Shown: positions 17,230-28,900 of the stretch, one piece after another
Layout of the letters: the number at the start of each line of letters is the position of its first letter
Numbering within the stretch: position 1 is the stretch's first letter
Assembly: GCF_004363005.1 (NCBI RefSeq)
Contig: NZ_SNYH01000002.1
Span: forward strand, 372,001-436,000
Source: Tenacibaculum caenipelagi
GTDB taxonomy: Bacteria; Bacteroidota; Bacteroidia; Flavobacteriales; Flavobacteriaceae
DNA: 64,000 nucleotides
Reading direction: 5' to 3'
Notes under the pieces: model-generated
Database searches by the model: none
What the model was told of the DNA's origin: nothing
Seen by the model: only the letters and a program-made list of their open reading frames with translations
Position numbers and translations under genes: made by a program

Positions 17230-18891
17230 TTATAAGCCTTTTGGAATAGCTTCAATCAAAGTTTGCGTATATTTTGATTTTGGATGTTGGTAAATCTCGT
17301 CAGCATCAGCTATTTCTTCCACTCTCCCTTTGTTCATTACTACTAGTTGATCTGCCATGTATTTTACGACCGATAAATCGTGAGAAATGAAAATATAAGT
17401 AAAATTGAACTCCGTTTTTAATTCATTCAAAAGGTTTAGTACTTGTGCTTGTACAGATACGTCGAGAGCCGATACTGACTCATCACAAATAATTAGTTTC
17501 GGTTGCAGTGCAATAGCACGAGCAATTCCTATTCGTTGACGTTGACCTCCTGAAAACTCATGAGGATAACGATTAAAATGAGTAATCTCTAACCCTACTT
17601 TCTCTAATAAGTTACACACGTACTCTTTTCGTTCTTTGTTCGAATTTAAAATATTGTGAACCTTCATTGGTTCTAAAATAGCATCACCTACAGTAATTCT
17701 TGGATTTAAGGATGAAAATGGATCTTGAAAGATGATTTGAATTTCTTTTCGAAGCTTTTTAAAATCCGCTTTAGAAAGTTTTGTAAGATCTGTTCCTTTG
17801 TACAAAATACTACCTGAACTAGCTTTTTCTAGACCCAGAATAGTTCTACTCAAAGTAGTTTTACCACAACCACTCTCTCCTACTAATCCTAAAGTTTCTC
17901 CTTCATAAATTTTAAAAGAAACATCGCTTACAGCTTTGACCAAAGGGGGTTTTGAAAACCAAGAAGCATTACCAATATAATCTTTATGTAAATTGATAAT
18001 TTCTAACAAAGGGGGTTGGTTGTATATTTTTTGATGAAAAGCTGTACGTTCTTCATTAGTGTATACGGTTGAATCAACAGTATCGTTGATAAAATCGACA
18101 ACGGTTGGTAATACTTTAAATCGCTTTTTTGTATTTGGTTTTGAGTTGATTAAGGCTTTTGTATAGTTTTCTTTCGGATTCAAAAAAACATTTTTAGAGG
18201 TACCTTTTTCAACAAGTTTTCCTTTGCGCATAACAACAACATCATCAGCTATTTCAGAAACCAACGCTAAATCATGAGAAATAAAAATAATTCCCATTTC
18301 AAACTCCTGCTGTAACTCTTTTAAGAGTAAAATAATTTCTTTTTGAACAGTTACATCCAGCGCTGTTGTCGGTTCATCAGCAATAAGTAGCTGTGGTTTA
18401 CAAGCAATAGCCATCGCAATCATAACACGTTGTTTTTGACCACCACTTATTTGGTGAGGATACGAATTGTAGATAGCTTCTGGTCTAGGAAGTTTTACTT
18501 TTGAAAATAATGAGATAACCTCTTCTTTAATTTCATGGATAGATAGTTGAGTATGTTGCTGTAAAATTTCAGCAACTTGAACGCCACAAGTAAGCGTTGG
18601 ATTTAAAGAACTCATGGGTTCTTGAAAAATCATCGCAATTTTATTTCCTCGTATTTTTTGAAAATAAAGCTGACTATAATTTAATAAATTACATTGGTTA
18701 AAAAGTAGTTCACCTTTGATTGTAGCTGTTTTTGGTAGTAAGCCTAAAATAGCTAATGTACTGATTGATTTTCCGCTACCACTCTCCCCTACAATCCCTA
18801 AAGTTTTATTTTTTTGAACATCAAAAGAAATTCCTTGAACAACAGGTGCAGAGTTTTTAAAAGAAATTTCTAAGTTTTTTACTTTAAGCAT
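17230..18891 (-). CDS. Fused peptide/nickel-type ABC transporter ATPase (DppD-DppF-like)
   Basis: Two complete ABC ATPase domains in one chain. The first has Walker A GESGSGKS (near residue 37), signature SGGQKQR and Walker B LLIADEP. The second has GESGCGKT (near 338), signature SGGQRQR and LIICDES. Both carry the oligopeptide-type extra region (KENYTKALINSKP, KSKYTQTLIEAIP) typical of DppD/DppF, OppD/OppF and the fused YejF/GsiA. It should energise uptake of peptides or similar solutes. No permease or binding-protein gene lies beside it. First gene of the minus-strand run; 56 bp separate it from the nucleotidyltransferase. Confidence 0.92.
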   Translation of the reverse strand: MLKVKNLEISFKNSAPVVQGISFDVQKNKTLGIVGESGSGKSISTLAILGLLPKTATIKGELLFNQCNLLNYSQLYFQKIRGNKIAMIFQEPMSSLNPTLTCGVQVAEILQQHTQLSIHEIKEEVISLFSKVKLPRPEAIYNSYPHQISGGQKQRVMIAMAIACKPQLLIADEPTTALDVTVQKEIILLLKELQQEFEMGIIFISHDLALVSEIADDVVVMRKGKLVEKGTSKNVFLNPKENYTKALINSKPNTKKRFKVLPTVVDFINDTVDSTVYTNEERTAFHQKIYNQPPLLEIINLHKDYIGNASWFSKPPLVKAVSDVSFKIYEGETLGLVGESGCGKTTLSRTILGLEKASSGSILYKGTDLTKLSKADFKKLRKEIQIIFQDPFSSLNPRITVGDAILEPMKVHNILNSNKERKEYVCNLLEKVGLEITHFNRYPHEFSGGQRQRIGIARAIALQPKLIICDESVSALDVSVQAQVLNLLNELKTEFNFTYIFISHDLSVVKYMADQLVVMNKGRVEEIADADEIYQHPKSKYTQTLIEAIPKGL

Positions 18892-19211
18892 CTATCCTAA
18901 TTTTAAATAAAAGTACAACGATTATTTTCAAAAAATAAAAAAATAATTATTTGTGCTTAACAAAAGCTAAAAAGATAAAAAAAAGAAAAAATTTAAATTT
19001 CTAAAAAACCTAGTGTTTTACTGGGGTGTACAAAGGGTGTTGTTTTGTAAAGTGAAGAAAAACAGTTAATTACTTGTTTAAAGTGTATTAATTTTTATGT
19101 TTTTTTATATATTTGCGAATGATTTAACAAATAATTAAGAGTTTTTTTCAAAAAAACAAAGATGATAAAGCTCTTAATTATAATGATTAAATTAACTTAA
19201 ACCCTTCAAAA
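18892..19211 (+). other. 320-bp A+T-rich intergenic region with promoter
   Basis: Divergent region between the ABC ATPase gene and the M43 protease gene. Seen: a perfect -7 box TATATTTG at 19108-19115 for the protease, leaving a leader of about 90 bases, and AAACCCTTCAAAA just before the start, which is repeated before the M4 gene. An A/T-rich tract fills 18930-19010. No gene seen. Confidence 0.6.
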
Positions 19212-21908
19212 ATGAAAAACAAAATTACTCTAGCACTTCTGTGCTTGTTTTTTGTTGGTGCTTCGTATGCCCAAGAAAAAAGAAACTGTCACTCAATGAA
19301 TAATCTTGAGTATAGACAATCATTAGATCCCTCTTTAAAAGAGAAAATGCAAGAAATAGAGTCTTTTACTCAAAGAAGACTTGTAGAAAAGCAAAAACAT
19401 CAAGGAAAAATAGTAGGAAGTATTATTCAAATTCCAGTAGTTGTACACGTTATTTATAGTAATTCACAAGAAAACATTAGTGTAGCACAAATTCAGTCAC
19501 AAATAGATGTTTTAAATGAAGATTACAGAAGAACTAACCCAGATAAAACAAATAAATGGTCTCAAGCAGCAGATACAGAAATAGAATTTTATTTAGCTCA
19601 AGTAGATCCAAATGGTAATCCAACAACTGGTATTACAAGAAAATCATCATCTAAAACTTCATGGGGAACCAGTGATGCGATGAAAAAATCATCACAAGGA
19701 GGAGTTGATCCATGGGATACCTCTGAGTATCTTAACATGTGGGTATGTAATATTGGTGGAGGAATCTTAGGATATGCTCAATTTCCTGGAGGTAGTGCTG
19801 CCACTGATGGAGTAGTGATGGGACCTCAATATTTTGGTAGTTCAGATAAAGGATCAGGTTTCTATTTATCGTCTCCATTTGATAAAGGAAGAACAACAAC
19901 ACATGAAGTCGGTCACTTTTTAAACCTTAGACATATCTGGGGTGATGGTGGTTGTGGTGTTGATGATTTTGTTTCTGATACTCCAGAGTCAGATGCTGCA
20001 AACTACGGGTGCGCTTCAAGTCACTCTTCTTGTGGATCAGCAGATATGGTTGAAAACTATATGGATTACTCGGATGACACTTGTATGAACCTATTTACTT
20101 TAGGACAAAAAAACAGAATGCGTGCTGTTTTAGAAACTGGAGGAGTACGTAGAAGTTTAGCATTATCTGATAAAACAGGAGGTTCTACTTCATGTACAGC
20201 AACAGTGCCAACAGGAGTAACTGTTTCTAGTATTACTTCTTCAGGTGCATCAGTATCTTGGACAGCAGTTTCAGGAGCTACATACGATGTTAGATACCGT
20301 CAAACAGGAACTTCTACTTGGACAACGAATGCGGTTTCTGGAACTTCAACATCTTTAAGCGGGTTATCAGCTTCTACTCAATACGAAGTACAAGTACGTA
20401 GCAAATGTTCAGATGGATCAAATTCAGCATATAGTGCCTCTTCAACTTTTACTACTCCTGAAGTAACAATTTCTTATTGTTCTTCAAAAGGAAATAGTGT
20501 TTCTGATGAGTATATTGGAAGAGTACAATTAGGTAGTATTGATAATTCTTCAGGAGGAGGAAACGGTTATTCTGATCATACATCAATTTCAACAAACTTA
20601 TCAAAAGGAACTTCATATACAATTACAATTACCCCAACATGGACAGGAACTGTGTACAGTGAAGGTTATGGAGTTTGGATAGATTATAATAAAGATGGAG
20701 ATTTTTCTGATGCAGGTGAAACTGTTTGGACAAAATCTGCTTCAAAAGATACGCCAGTTAGCGGAACTTTTACCGTGCCAACTTCAGCAACAGATGGAGC
20801 TACAAGAATGCGCGTAGTTTTAAAATACAACGCTACACCAACAGCATGTGAGGCTAGTTTCTCATATGGTGAAGTAGAAGATTATACAGTTGTTTTAGGT
20901 GCTGGTTCAGCAGATACAACTGCTCCAAGTGCTCCAACAAATTTAGCAGCTGGTAATGTTACACAAACATCATTAACGTTAAATTGGTCAGCATCTACTG
21001 ATAATGTTGGAGTTACAGGTTACGATGTTTATCAAGGAGCAACATTAATTGCAAGTACAACAGGAACAACATCAAATGTGACTGGATTAACAGCAGCGAC
21101 TACGTATACTTTCTCAGTTAAAGCAAAAGATGCAGCTGGAAACGTTTCAGCTTCAAGTAATACAATCAACGTGACTACTTTGTCAAATACAGTTTCTTAC
21201 TGTTCATCTAAAGGAAACAATTCTTCTTACGAATGGATTGATAATGTTGAATTAGGAGGAATGACAAATGCAACAGGGAACAATGGTGGATATGCTGATT
21301 TTACTTCAAAAACAGCAACTTTAGCGCAAGGAAGTTCAAATCAAATGGTTGTAAGTGCAGGATTTAGTAGCTCTTCGTACACAGAATACTGGGCTGTTTG
21401 GATTGACTTTAACCAAAATGGAACCTTTGAAAGTAGCGAAAAAGTAGTTACAGGTTCTTCGTCAAGTGCAGGAAACTTAACATCAACAGTATCAGTACCA
21501 TCTGGGGCTACACTAGGAGCAACTAGAATGCGTGTTTCTATGAAATATAATTCTTCACAAAGCTCTTGTGAAACATTTACTTACGGAGAAGTAGAGGATT
21601 ATACTGTAAATATTGTTTCAAGTGCAAGACTAGAAAATCCTGTTAGTGCTAGTGGAGAGAGATTAGGAAATGAAAGTAACTCTAATTTATCTGCATACCC
21701 TAACCCAACAGTTGATTTTGTACAAGTTAAATTAGCTTCTCAAGCTGAAAATATGACTTATAAAATTGTAAACTCTATTGGTAGAGTTATCAAAGCAGGA
21801 CGTTTAAACTCATCTAATATAAATACTTCCAACCTAAAGAAAGGAATATATATATTAGAGGTAAACGATGGTCAAAAAGTATTAAAAACTAAGTTACTTA
21901 AAGAGTAA
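19212..21908 (+). CDS. Secreted M43 (pappalysin-like) zinc metalloprotease, T9SS cargo
   Basis: Extracellular protease. Signal peptide 1-20 (ALLCLFFVGASYAQ). The M43 catalytic domain has the HExxHxxxxxH zinc site H231-E232-x2-H235-x5-H241 (HEVGHFLNLRH) followed by IWGD and a Met-turn MDYS at M284. Then come FN3 domain 1 (about 328-412), GEVED module 1 (about 421-562, ending GEVEDYTV), FN3 domain 2 (about 570-655), GEVED module 2 (about 662-803), and a C-terminal T9SS sorting domain (about 826-898: SAYPNP...GIYILEVNDGQKVLKTKLLKE). It should be secreted through T9SS and anchored or released. Adjacent to two proteins with the same modules. Confidence 0.96.
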   Translation: MKNKITLALLCLFFVGASYAQEKRNCHSMNNLEYRQSLDPSLKEKMQEIESFTQRRLVEKQKHQGKIVGSIIQIPVVVHVIYSNSQENISVAQIQSQIDVLNEDYRRTNPDKTNKWSQAADTEIEFYLAQVDPNGNPTTGITRKSSSKTSWGTSDAMKKSSQGGVDPWDTSEYLNMWVCNIGGGILGYAQFPGGSAATDGVVMGPQYFGSSDKGSGFYLSSPFDKGRTTTHEVGHFLNLRHIWGDGGCGVDDFVSDTPESDAANYGCASSHSSCGSADMVENYMDYSDDTCMNLFTLGQKNRMRAVLETGGVRRSLALSDKTGGSTSCTATVPTGVTVSSITSSGASVSWTAVSGATYDVRYRQTGTSTWTTNAVSGTSTSLSGLSASTQYEVQVRSKCSDGSNSAYSASSTFTTPEVTISYCSSKGNSVSDEYIGRVQLGSIDNSSGGGNGYSDHTSISTNLSKGTSYTITITPTWTGTVYSEGYGVWIDYNKDGDFSDAGETVWTKSASKDTPVSGTFTVPTSATDGATRMRVVLKYNATPTACEASFSYGEVEDYTVVLGAGSADTTAPSAPTNLAAGNVTQTSLTLNWSASTDNVGVTGYDVYQGATLIASTTGTTSNVTGLTAATTYTFSVKAKDAAGNVSASSNTINVTTLSNTVSYCSSKGNNSSYEWIDNVELGGMTNATGNNGGYADFTSKTATLAQGSSNQMVVSAGFSSSSYTEYWAVWIDFNQNGTFESSEKVVTGSSSSAGNLTSTVSVPSGATLGATRMRVSMKYNSSQSSCETFTYGEVEDYTVNIVSSARLENPVSASGERLGNESNSNLSAYPNPTVDFVQVKLASQAENMTYKIVNSIGRVIKAGRLNSSNINTSNLKKGIYILEVNDGQKVLKTKLLKE

Positions 21909-21919
21909 TTGATCAGCAT

Positions 21920-21950
21920 AAAAGTCTGAGCATTCCGCTCAGACTTTTTA
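21920..21950 (+). terminator. Intrinsic terminator after M43 gene
   Basis: Perfect 12-bp stem AAAAGTCTGAGC/GCTCAGACTTTT with loop ATTCC and T-run. Confidence 0.9.
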
Positions 21951-21981
21951 CTTAAAACTATAATCAACAAACCCTTCAAAA

Positions 21982-24900
21982 ATGAAACACAATTACGCAA
22001 AATTTGTGTTTTTATCTGCTTTTTTATTGGCTGGAGTTCATGTAATGAACGCCCAAGAAAAAAGAGAGTTAAAACACGTAAAGTTCGACAAATCTTCAAA
22101 GGTGTCATTACAAAAAGCACCAGATTTAATTAGACAAAAATTAAAGCTATTTAAAAACGATGGCTTACAAAAAATTAAATCAAACAGAGATGACCTAGGT
22201 TTTACACATGAAAAATTTCAACAAAAATTTAAAGGAGTAAAAGTAGAGTTTGCCACTTACACAGCACATGCAAAGAATGGTACTTTAATGAGTATGAATG
22301 GTGAATTTTATGATGTTGGAAAAGTAAAAGTAATTCCAAAGCTTTCAAAAGCTCAAGCATTCCAAAATGCTTTATCCCATACAGGAGCAGAGAAGTATTT
22401 ATGGGAATTTCCCGAGGCTGCCAAAGAAATGGATAATTATAAAAAGCCAGAAGGAGAGTTATTAATTCTTCCTAGAGAAGTTATAGGGAAAAAAGAAGCG
22501 AGACTAGCTTATAAATTCGACATTTTTGCGACAAAACCATTAAGTAGAGGATATTTATATATAGATGCTCACACAGGAGAAGCATTATTTTACAATGCTA
22601 TTATTAAGCACGTAGATGAGTTTGGTCATGTAGGTGAGCTTACTAAACATGCTAAAAAAAGCAAAAAAACTGCAGAGGCTATAACAGCAGCATTTGTATC
22701 TGGTACCGCGCAAACTCGTTATAGCGGAACAAGAACTATTGAAACATCACTAAGTGGAGGAAACTACATTTTAAGTGATTCTGGAAGAAAAATATATACC
22801 AGAGATGCAAAAAACCAAGCACCAGGTTCTACATACCCATATGTTACAAATTACGATCAGTTTACTGATAATGATAATAATTGGACTACAGCAGAGCACA
22901 GTGCGAACAAAGATGATGCAGCGTTAGATGCTCATTGGGGTGCAATGATGACCTATGAGTATTTTTTACAAAAGCATAACAGAAATAGTTATGACAATAG
23001 TGGGGCTCAAATTAGAAGTTATGTACATGTTGATACTAACTATGACAATGCCTTTTGGAATGGTTCGGTAATGTCTTATGGAGATGGTTCTTCGAACGGA
23101 ACAGAAGGAAACGGTAACTTTGATGCCTTAACTTCTATTGACGTTGCTGCTCATGAAATAGGACACGCAGTATGTACCTATACAGCAAATTTAGCATACC
23201 AAAGAGAATCAGGAGCTTTAAATGAAGGTTTCTCAGATATTTGGGGAGCAGCTGTTGAACATTTTGCAAAAGGAAATGGTAACGATTTAAACCCAGACCT
23301 TTCAGTTTGGTTAATAGGAGACGAAATTGATAGACGTAGTGGTTCAGCTGCTTTACGTTCTATGAATGATCCAAAATCACAAGGGCAACCAGATACCTAC
23401 GGAGGAACTTATTGGAAAAACCCTAACTGTGGAACACCAACAAGATTTAACGACTACTGTGGAGTTCATACAAATTCAGGAGTTTTGAATAAATGGTTTT
23501 ATTTACTAGCAGTTGGTGGATCTGGAACAAATGATGCGAGTGATAACTATAATGTAACTGGAATAGGTATGACTAAAGCAGCTAAAATTGCTTATCGTAC
23601 TGAGGCAAACTATTTATCAGCTAGCTCAACTTTTGCAGATGCTAGAACAGGAGCTATTCAAGCAGCTACTGATTTATACGGAGCAAACTCTCAAGAAGTA
23701 ATTTCTACAACAAATGCTTTTTATGCAGTAAATGTAGGAGAAGAGTTTGTACAAGCATGTGCTTTAGCAGCACCAACAAACTTAAATTCATCGAATATTG
23801 GTGATAATGGATTTACAGTAACTTGGACAGCAGTTTCAGGAGCAGCATCTTATGATGTTACTATTGGAGGTAATACAACAAACGTAGCAGGAACATCATT
23901 TAACGCTACAGGATTATTAAGTGGTACAGAATATACAGTAGCTGTAGCTGCGAAATGTACAGCAGGCGGAACAGGAACACCAGCAACGTTAAATGTAACA
24001 ACAACAGGTACACCACCACTTAATTATTGTTCTTCGAAAGGAAATAGTGTTTCTGATGAGTACATTCAAAGAGTTCAGTTAGGAAGCATTGATCAAACTT
24101 CAGATGGAGGAAATGGATATTCAGACTTTACAACCGTTTCAACAAACTTAACAATTGGCGAGTCTAACACGATAACAATTACGCCAAAATGGACAGGAAC
24201 AATATATAGTGAAGGATATGGTGTATGGATAGATTATAACAAAGACGGAGATTTCTCTGATTCGGGAGAAACGGTTTGGACCAAAGCAGCATCTAAAGAC
24301 ACTCCTGTAAGCACATCATTTACTGTACCGGCTTCTGCAACAGAAGGAGCAACAAGGATGAGAATTGTATTAAAGTATAATGCGACACCAACAGCTTGTG
24401 AAGCAACGTTCTCTTATGGAGAGGTAGAAGATTATACGGTTAACATTATAAATGCTACACCAGATACACAAGCCCCAACAGCTCCAACTAATTTAGCAGT
24501 GTCAAATGTAGAAGAAACTACATTAACATTAAACTGGTCAGCTTCAACAGATAATGTAGGAGTAACGGGTTATGATGTATATAGTGCAAGTGCAGTAATT
24601 GGTTCAACAACTTCTGCTACTACTTTAAATGTTACAGGTTTATCTGCTGGTACAGCTTATACATTTACTGTAAAAGCAAAAGATGCAGCAGGAAATGTTT
24701 CAGTAGCAAGTAATGCAGTAAATGTGACTACAAAATCACCAGATACACAAGCGCCAACAGCTCCTTCAGCTTTAACAGCATCAAATGTAGAAGAAACAAC
24801 AGCAACATTAAGCTGGACAGCTTCAACAGATAATGTAGGAGTAACAAGTTATGAAGTGTTTAATGGTGCTACCAGCGCAGGAACTGTTACAGGAACATCG

Positions 24901-25749
24901 ATGAACTTAACAGGTTTAACAGCTAGTACTACGTATGACTTTACTGTGAAAGCCAAAGATGCAGCAGGCAATGTTTCAGCAGCAAGTAATACAGCAACGT
25001 TTACTACGAAAGATGCTTCAACAGTAACATATTGTGCTTCTAAAGGAAACAATTCTTCTTACGAATGGATTGATAGAGTTTCTATGGGAGGAGTAAATAA
25101 TCTTACAGGAAATGATGGTGGGTATAAAGATTATACCAACCTTACTATGAATGTAGCTCAGGGATCTAACAGATTGTATGTGAGCGCAGGATTTAGTAGT
25201 TCTTCGTATACTGAATATTGGAAAGCTTGGATTGATTACAACAAGAATGGTGTATTTGAAGATAGCGAAGTTGTTTTAAGCGGATCTTCTTCAAGTGCAG
25301 GAGATTTATATCAAGATTTTACAATACCAACAACAGTTTCAGGTACTACAAGACTTAGAGTTTCTATGAAATACAATAGTGCACAAACAGCATGTGAAAC
25401 ATTTACATATGGTGAAGTAGAAGATTATACCGTTAATATTTCTTCAGGAGCCTCTGTTGTAGCAACCTTAGGATTTAACAATGATATCGATGGTACAATT
25501 TTAGGAAATGAAAGTAATCCAGATATGAGAGCTTATCCTAACCCAACAATTGACTTCGTGCAGGTTAAGGTGACAGGATCAAAATCTGAGAAAATGGCCT
25601 ATAGAATAGTAAACTCTATCGGTAAAGTTGTTGAAACAGGTTATACAAACTCAGTAAACATTAACACTTCTAATTTGAAAAAAGGAATGTACATTTTAGA
25701 AGTAAACGATGGTCAAAAAGTATTAAAAACGAAGTTGCTTAAAAAGTAA
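21982..25749 (+). CDS. Secreted M4 (thermolysin-like) metalloprotease, T9SS cargo
   Basis: Extracellular neutral protease. Signal peptide 1-24 (ending MNAQ); FTP/PepSY-type propeptide (about 45-225, including LGFTHEKFQQKFKGVKVEFATY); catalytic domain with H391-E-I-G-H395 and the third zinc ligand E415 in NEGFSDIWG, 20 residues after H395 as in thermolysin; probable catalytic His at H496 (HTNSGVLNKWFYLL). Then an FN3-like domain (about 593-675), GEVED 1 (682-825), two FN3 domains (826-1011), GEVED 2 (1016-1158) and a T9SS sorting domain (1182-1255). Own terminators on both sides suggest a separate transcript, although its leader shares AACCCTTCAAAA with the M43 gene. Confidence 0.96.
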   Translation: MKHNYAKFVFLSAFLLAGVHVMNAQEKRELKHVKFDKSSKVSLQKAPDLIRQKLKLFKNDGLQKIKSNRDDLGFTHEKFQQKFKGVKVEFATYTAHAKNGTLMSMNGEFYDVGKVKVIPKLSKAQAFQNALSHTGAEKYLWEFPEAAKEMDNYKKPEGELLILPREVIGKKEARLAYKFDIFATKPLSRGYLYIDAHTGEALFYNAIIKHVDEFGHVGELTKHAKKSKKTAEAITAAFVSGTAQTRYSGTRTIETSLSGGNYILSDSGRKIYTRDAKNQAPGSTYPYVTNYDQFTDNDNNWTTAEHSANKDDAALDAHWGAMMTYEYFLQKHNRNSYDNSGAQIRSYVHVDTNYDNAFWNGSVMSYGDGSSNGTEGNGNFDALTSIDVAAHEIGHAVCTYTANLAYQRESGALNEGFSDIWGAAVEHFAKGNGNDLNPDLSVWLIGDEIDRRSGSAALRSMNDPKSQGQPDTYGGTYWKNPNCGTPTRFNDYCGVHTNSGVLNKWFYLLAVGGSGTNDASDNYNVTGIGMTKAAKIAYRTEANYLSASSTFADARTGAIQAATDLYGANSQEVISTTNAFYAVNVGEEFVQACALAAPTNLNSSNIGDNGFTVTWTAVSGAASYDVTIGGNTTNVAGTSFNATGLLSGTEYTVAVAAKCTAGGTGTPATLNVTTTGTPPLNYCSSKGNSVSDEYIQRVQLGSIDQTSDGGNGYSDFTTVSTNLTIGESNTITITPKWTGTIYSEGYGVWIDYNKDGDFSDSGETVWTKAASKDTPVSTSFTVPASATEGATRMRIVLKYNATPTACEATFSYGEVEDYTVNIINATPDTQAPTAPTNLAVSNVEETTLTLNWSASTDNVGVTGYDVYSASAVIGSTTSATTLNVTGLSAGTAYTFTVKAKDAAGNVSVASNAVNVTTKSPDTQAPTAPSALTASNVEETTATLSWTASTDNVGVTSYEVFNGATSAGTVTGTSMNLTGLTASTTYDFTVKAKDAAGNVSAASNTATFTTKDASTVTYCASKGNNSSYEWIDRVSMGGVNNLTGNDGGYKDYTNLTMNVAQGSNRLYVSAGFSSSSYTEYWKAWIDYNKNGVFEDSEVVLSGSSSSAGDLYQDFTIPTTVSGTTRLRVSMKYNSAQTACETFTYGEVEDYTVNISSGASVVATLGFNNDIDGTILGNESNPDMRAYPNPTIDFVQVKVTGSKSEKMAYRIVNSIGKVVETGYTNSVNINTSNLKKGMYILEVNDGQKVLKTKLLKK

Positions 25750-25770
25750 ATTTTTAATAAAGATGAAAGT

Positions 25771-25802
25771 AAAAGCCTGAGTAGCTTACCCAGGCTTTTT
25801 AC
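25771..25802 (+). terminator. Intrinsic terminator after M4 gene
   Basis: AAAAGCCTG/CAGGCTTTTT stem with an 11-base loop and T-run. Confidence 0.88.
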
Positions 25803-25970
25803 TTAATCTAAATTGAATTGAACCCCTTAACTTATCAATAATATTTTACAAAAACTAAATCAAAAGAGATAATTAAAAGTTCAATGATAATTTATTTAAA
25901 AAAGAGAGAGTAAGGTGATAAAAAAGGAGCTAGGAAGATAACAACAAATTATTTAATTAAATTAATTCAA

Positions 25971-28900
25971 GTGAACAACAAATTTAAATTTCTAATTGGA
26001 GGGCTGTCTATTGCAGCAGTCTCAATTATTGGTTCAGATTACCTTAAGAAGCAAAACATTGCTGATAAGTTAGCTGAAAGACGTAAAGTACATAGTACTT
26101 TTTTAAATGAAAGCCCTTTAAACGAATCGTTAAAATGGGGAAAAAAAGAAAGAAAACTTAAAGGATTGCCTCCTAACAGATATTTTGATCAGATGCAATT
26201 ACTTACCATGAATCCAGCTACAGGAAAGATGGAAGATGGTAGTTTAGCAAAACTGAGAGAAGATTTATTAAAAAAAAGAGCACAACAAAAAAATCCTGGA
26301 GACAATGGGAATTCATGGATAGAAAGAGGACCTAATAATGTAGGAGGACGTACAAGAGTAGTTTTGTTCGATCCAAATGACGCAACAAACAATACAGTAT
26401 ATGCTGGTGGTGTAAGTGGAGGTTTATGGAAGAATACTGATATTAGTAATTCTAATTCTCAATGGACGAGAGTACAGAATGTACCAGGAAACCTATCTGT
26501 AACGTCTATAACAGTAGACCCAAGAAACTCTAATAGGTGGTATGTAGGTACAGGAGAACAATATACAGCTGGTGATGTAGTAGGAAATGGAGTATATGTA
26601 ACTACCGATGGAGGTACTACATGGAATGCAATTAATATTCCTGCTGCAGGTGATGCAATTATTAATTACAACGCAAGTAATGTTTTCTTATCGGGAATTC
26701 ATTATGTAAACGATGTATTGGCATGGGATAATGGGACTTCAACAGAATTATTCGTTGCAGTTGGAGCACATGTATATGGAGACTCTTCTAGTCCTAGAAA
26801 CTGGTTAGGATTACAGTCTGCAGGACTGTATCGCTCTACAAATGACGGAGCTACATGGAACAGAATAGAATCTGCCAATATGAAGTATGCCTTCGGTGGA
26901 AAAGACTATTATTATATAGCTAATGACTTAGAAGTAAGTGCAAATAATACGCTATGGATGGGAACCATTGCTTCTGCTTTAGGAGAAGGAGGAGGTAGAG
27001 TATTTAGCTCTACAAATGGAGGTACTTGGACAGAAGCAGCTGCTTCACCTCTAACAGAATCTAATAGAGTTGAAATTGAACCTTCTGCTACCGATGCAAA
27101 TAAGATTTATGCATTAACACAAGGGACAACAAGTACTGCACCTGTTCATATTTATAAAACAACGAATGCTTTTTCAACAGCAAGTGCAACATCATTACCA
27201 AATGATGCAGATACAAATATTGCAGCTAATGATTTTTGTCGTGGACAAGCATTTTATGATTTGGTAATTGAAGCAGATCCAACAAATGATAATATAGTAT
27301 ATGTTGGAGGTATCGATTTATTTAAAACAACAAACGGAGGTTCTTCTTGGTCTCAATTGTCACATTGGTATGGAGGTTTTAGTCATCAAAATGTGCATGC
27401 TGACCAACATTCAATAGCATTTGGAAATAATAACTCTTCTAGAATGTTATTTGGAAATGATGGAGGAATATACTATTCAGGAAATGCTGGAGGTACAATC
27501 AGTGCAAGAAATAAAGGGTACAATGTAACCCAGTTTGTAAAAGCAGGTATTGGACCAGATGGAGCAGGAGATGTTAATGGAATTTTCAGTGCAGGAGCAC
27601 AAGACAACGGTACACAAGCTTTTAGAAATGCAGTAGCAGGAATTAATAGCTCAACCGATTTAAGTGATGGTGATGGGTTTTATACCTTCGTTGATAAAGA
27701 TGGAGATTATATGATTGCTACGTATGTGAATAATGTAATATATAGATTCAGCTTACCTTGGAATGGATTAGGTAGACAACAAGGTGGAGCAACAACATTA
27801 TCAAGTGATCAAAACACAGGAGATTTTGTTAATCCTATGGGGTATGACGATGGAGCAAACCGTTTATTATCTAATGCGTCTACAAGCTCAACTAAGTCAA
27901 TTTTGAGTATTAATGTAGCGTCAAATTCAAAAGGGAATATTACCAATGCGTTATTAGATGCAAGCCCAACAGCTTTTCAAGCATCTCCTTTTACAAATAA
28001 TGCATGGTTTGTAGGATTAGCAAATGGTAAACTATTAAAGTTAACAAATGTTACAAACTCTAGTGCTACATGGTCAAACATAAATACACCTTTTGTTGGT
28101 TCAGTATCTTCAGTAAGATTCGGAGCTACAGAGAATGATATTTTCGTAACAATACATAACTACGGAGTAACGAGTGTTTGGGCTACTTCAGATGGAGGAA
28201 CAAACTGGGTAAGCAAAGAAGGAAACCTACCAAATATTCCTGTAAGAGATATCTTACAAAACCCATTGGATAGAACAGAAGCTATTTTAGCAACACAATT
28301 AGGAGTTTGGTCAACATCTAACTTTAATGATGCAAATCCTAACTGGACACAAGCTTATAACGGGATGAGTGATGTTAGCGTAACTTCATTTGATTACTGG
28401 AATGTAAGTGGAGATCATGTTACGAATAAAGTTATTGCTTCTACCTATGGTAGAGGAGTATTTACAGGTTCATTTACAAGCAATGCAGCTGCCGATACTG
28501 AAGCACCAACTGCTCCAACTAGTTTAGCTGCGAGTTCTATAACAGCGACAAGCTTAACGTTAAACTGGACAGCATCAACTGATAATGTAGGGGTAACAGG
28601 ATATGACGTATATCAAGGTACAATTAAAATAGGAAGCTCTACAACAACGTCATACAATGTAACAGGGTTAACGGCTAGTACAGCATATACATTTACTGTT
28701 AAAGCAAAAGATGCTGCAGGTAATGTTTCAGCAGCAAGTAATACAGCAAACGCTACTACTACTGCGGCAACCATTACTTATTGTACTTCTAAAGGAAATA
28801 GTGTTTCTGATGAGTATATTCAAAGAGTACAGTTGGGAAGTATAGATAATACTTCAACAGGAGGAAATGGATATTCAGATCACACTTCTATTTCAACAGA

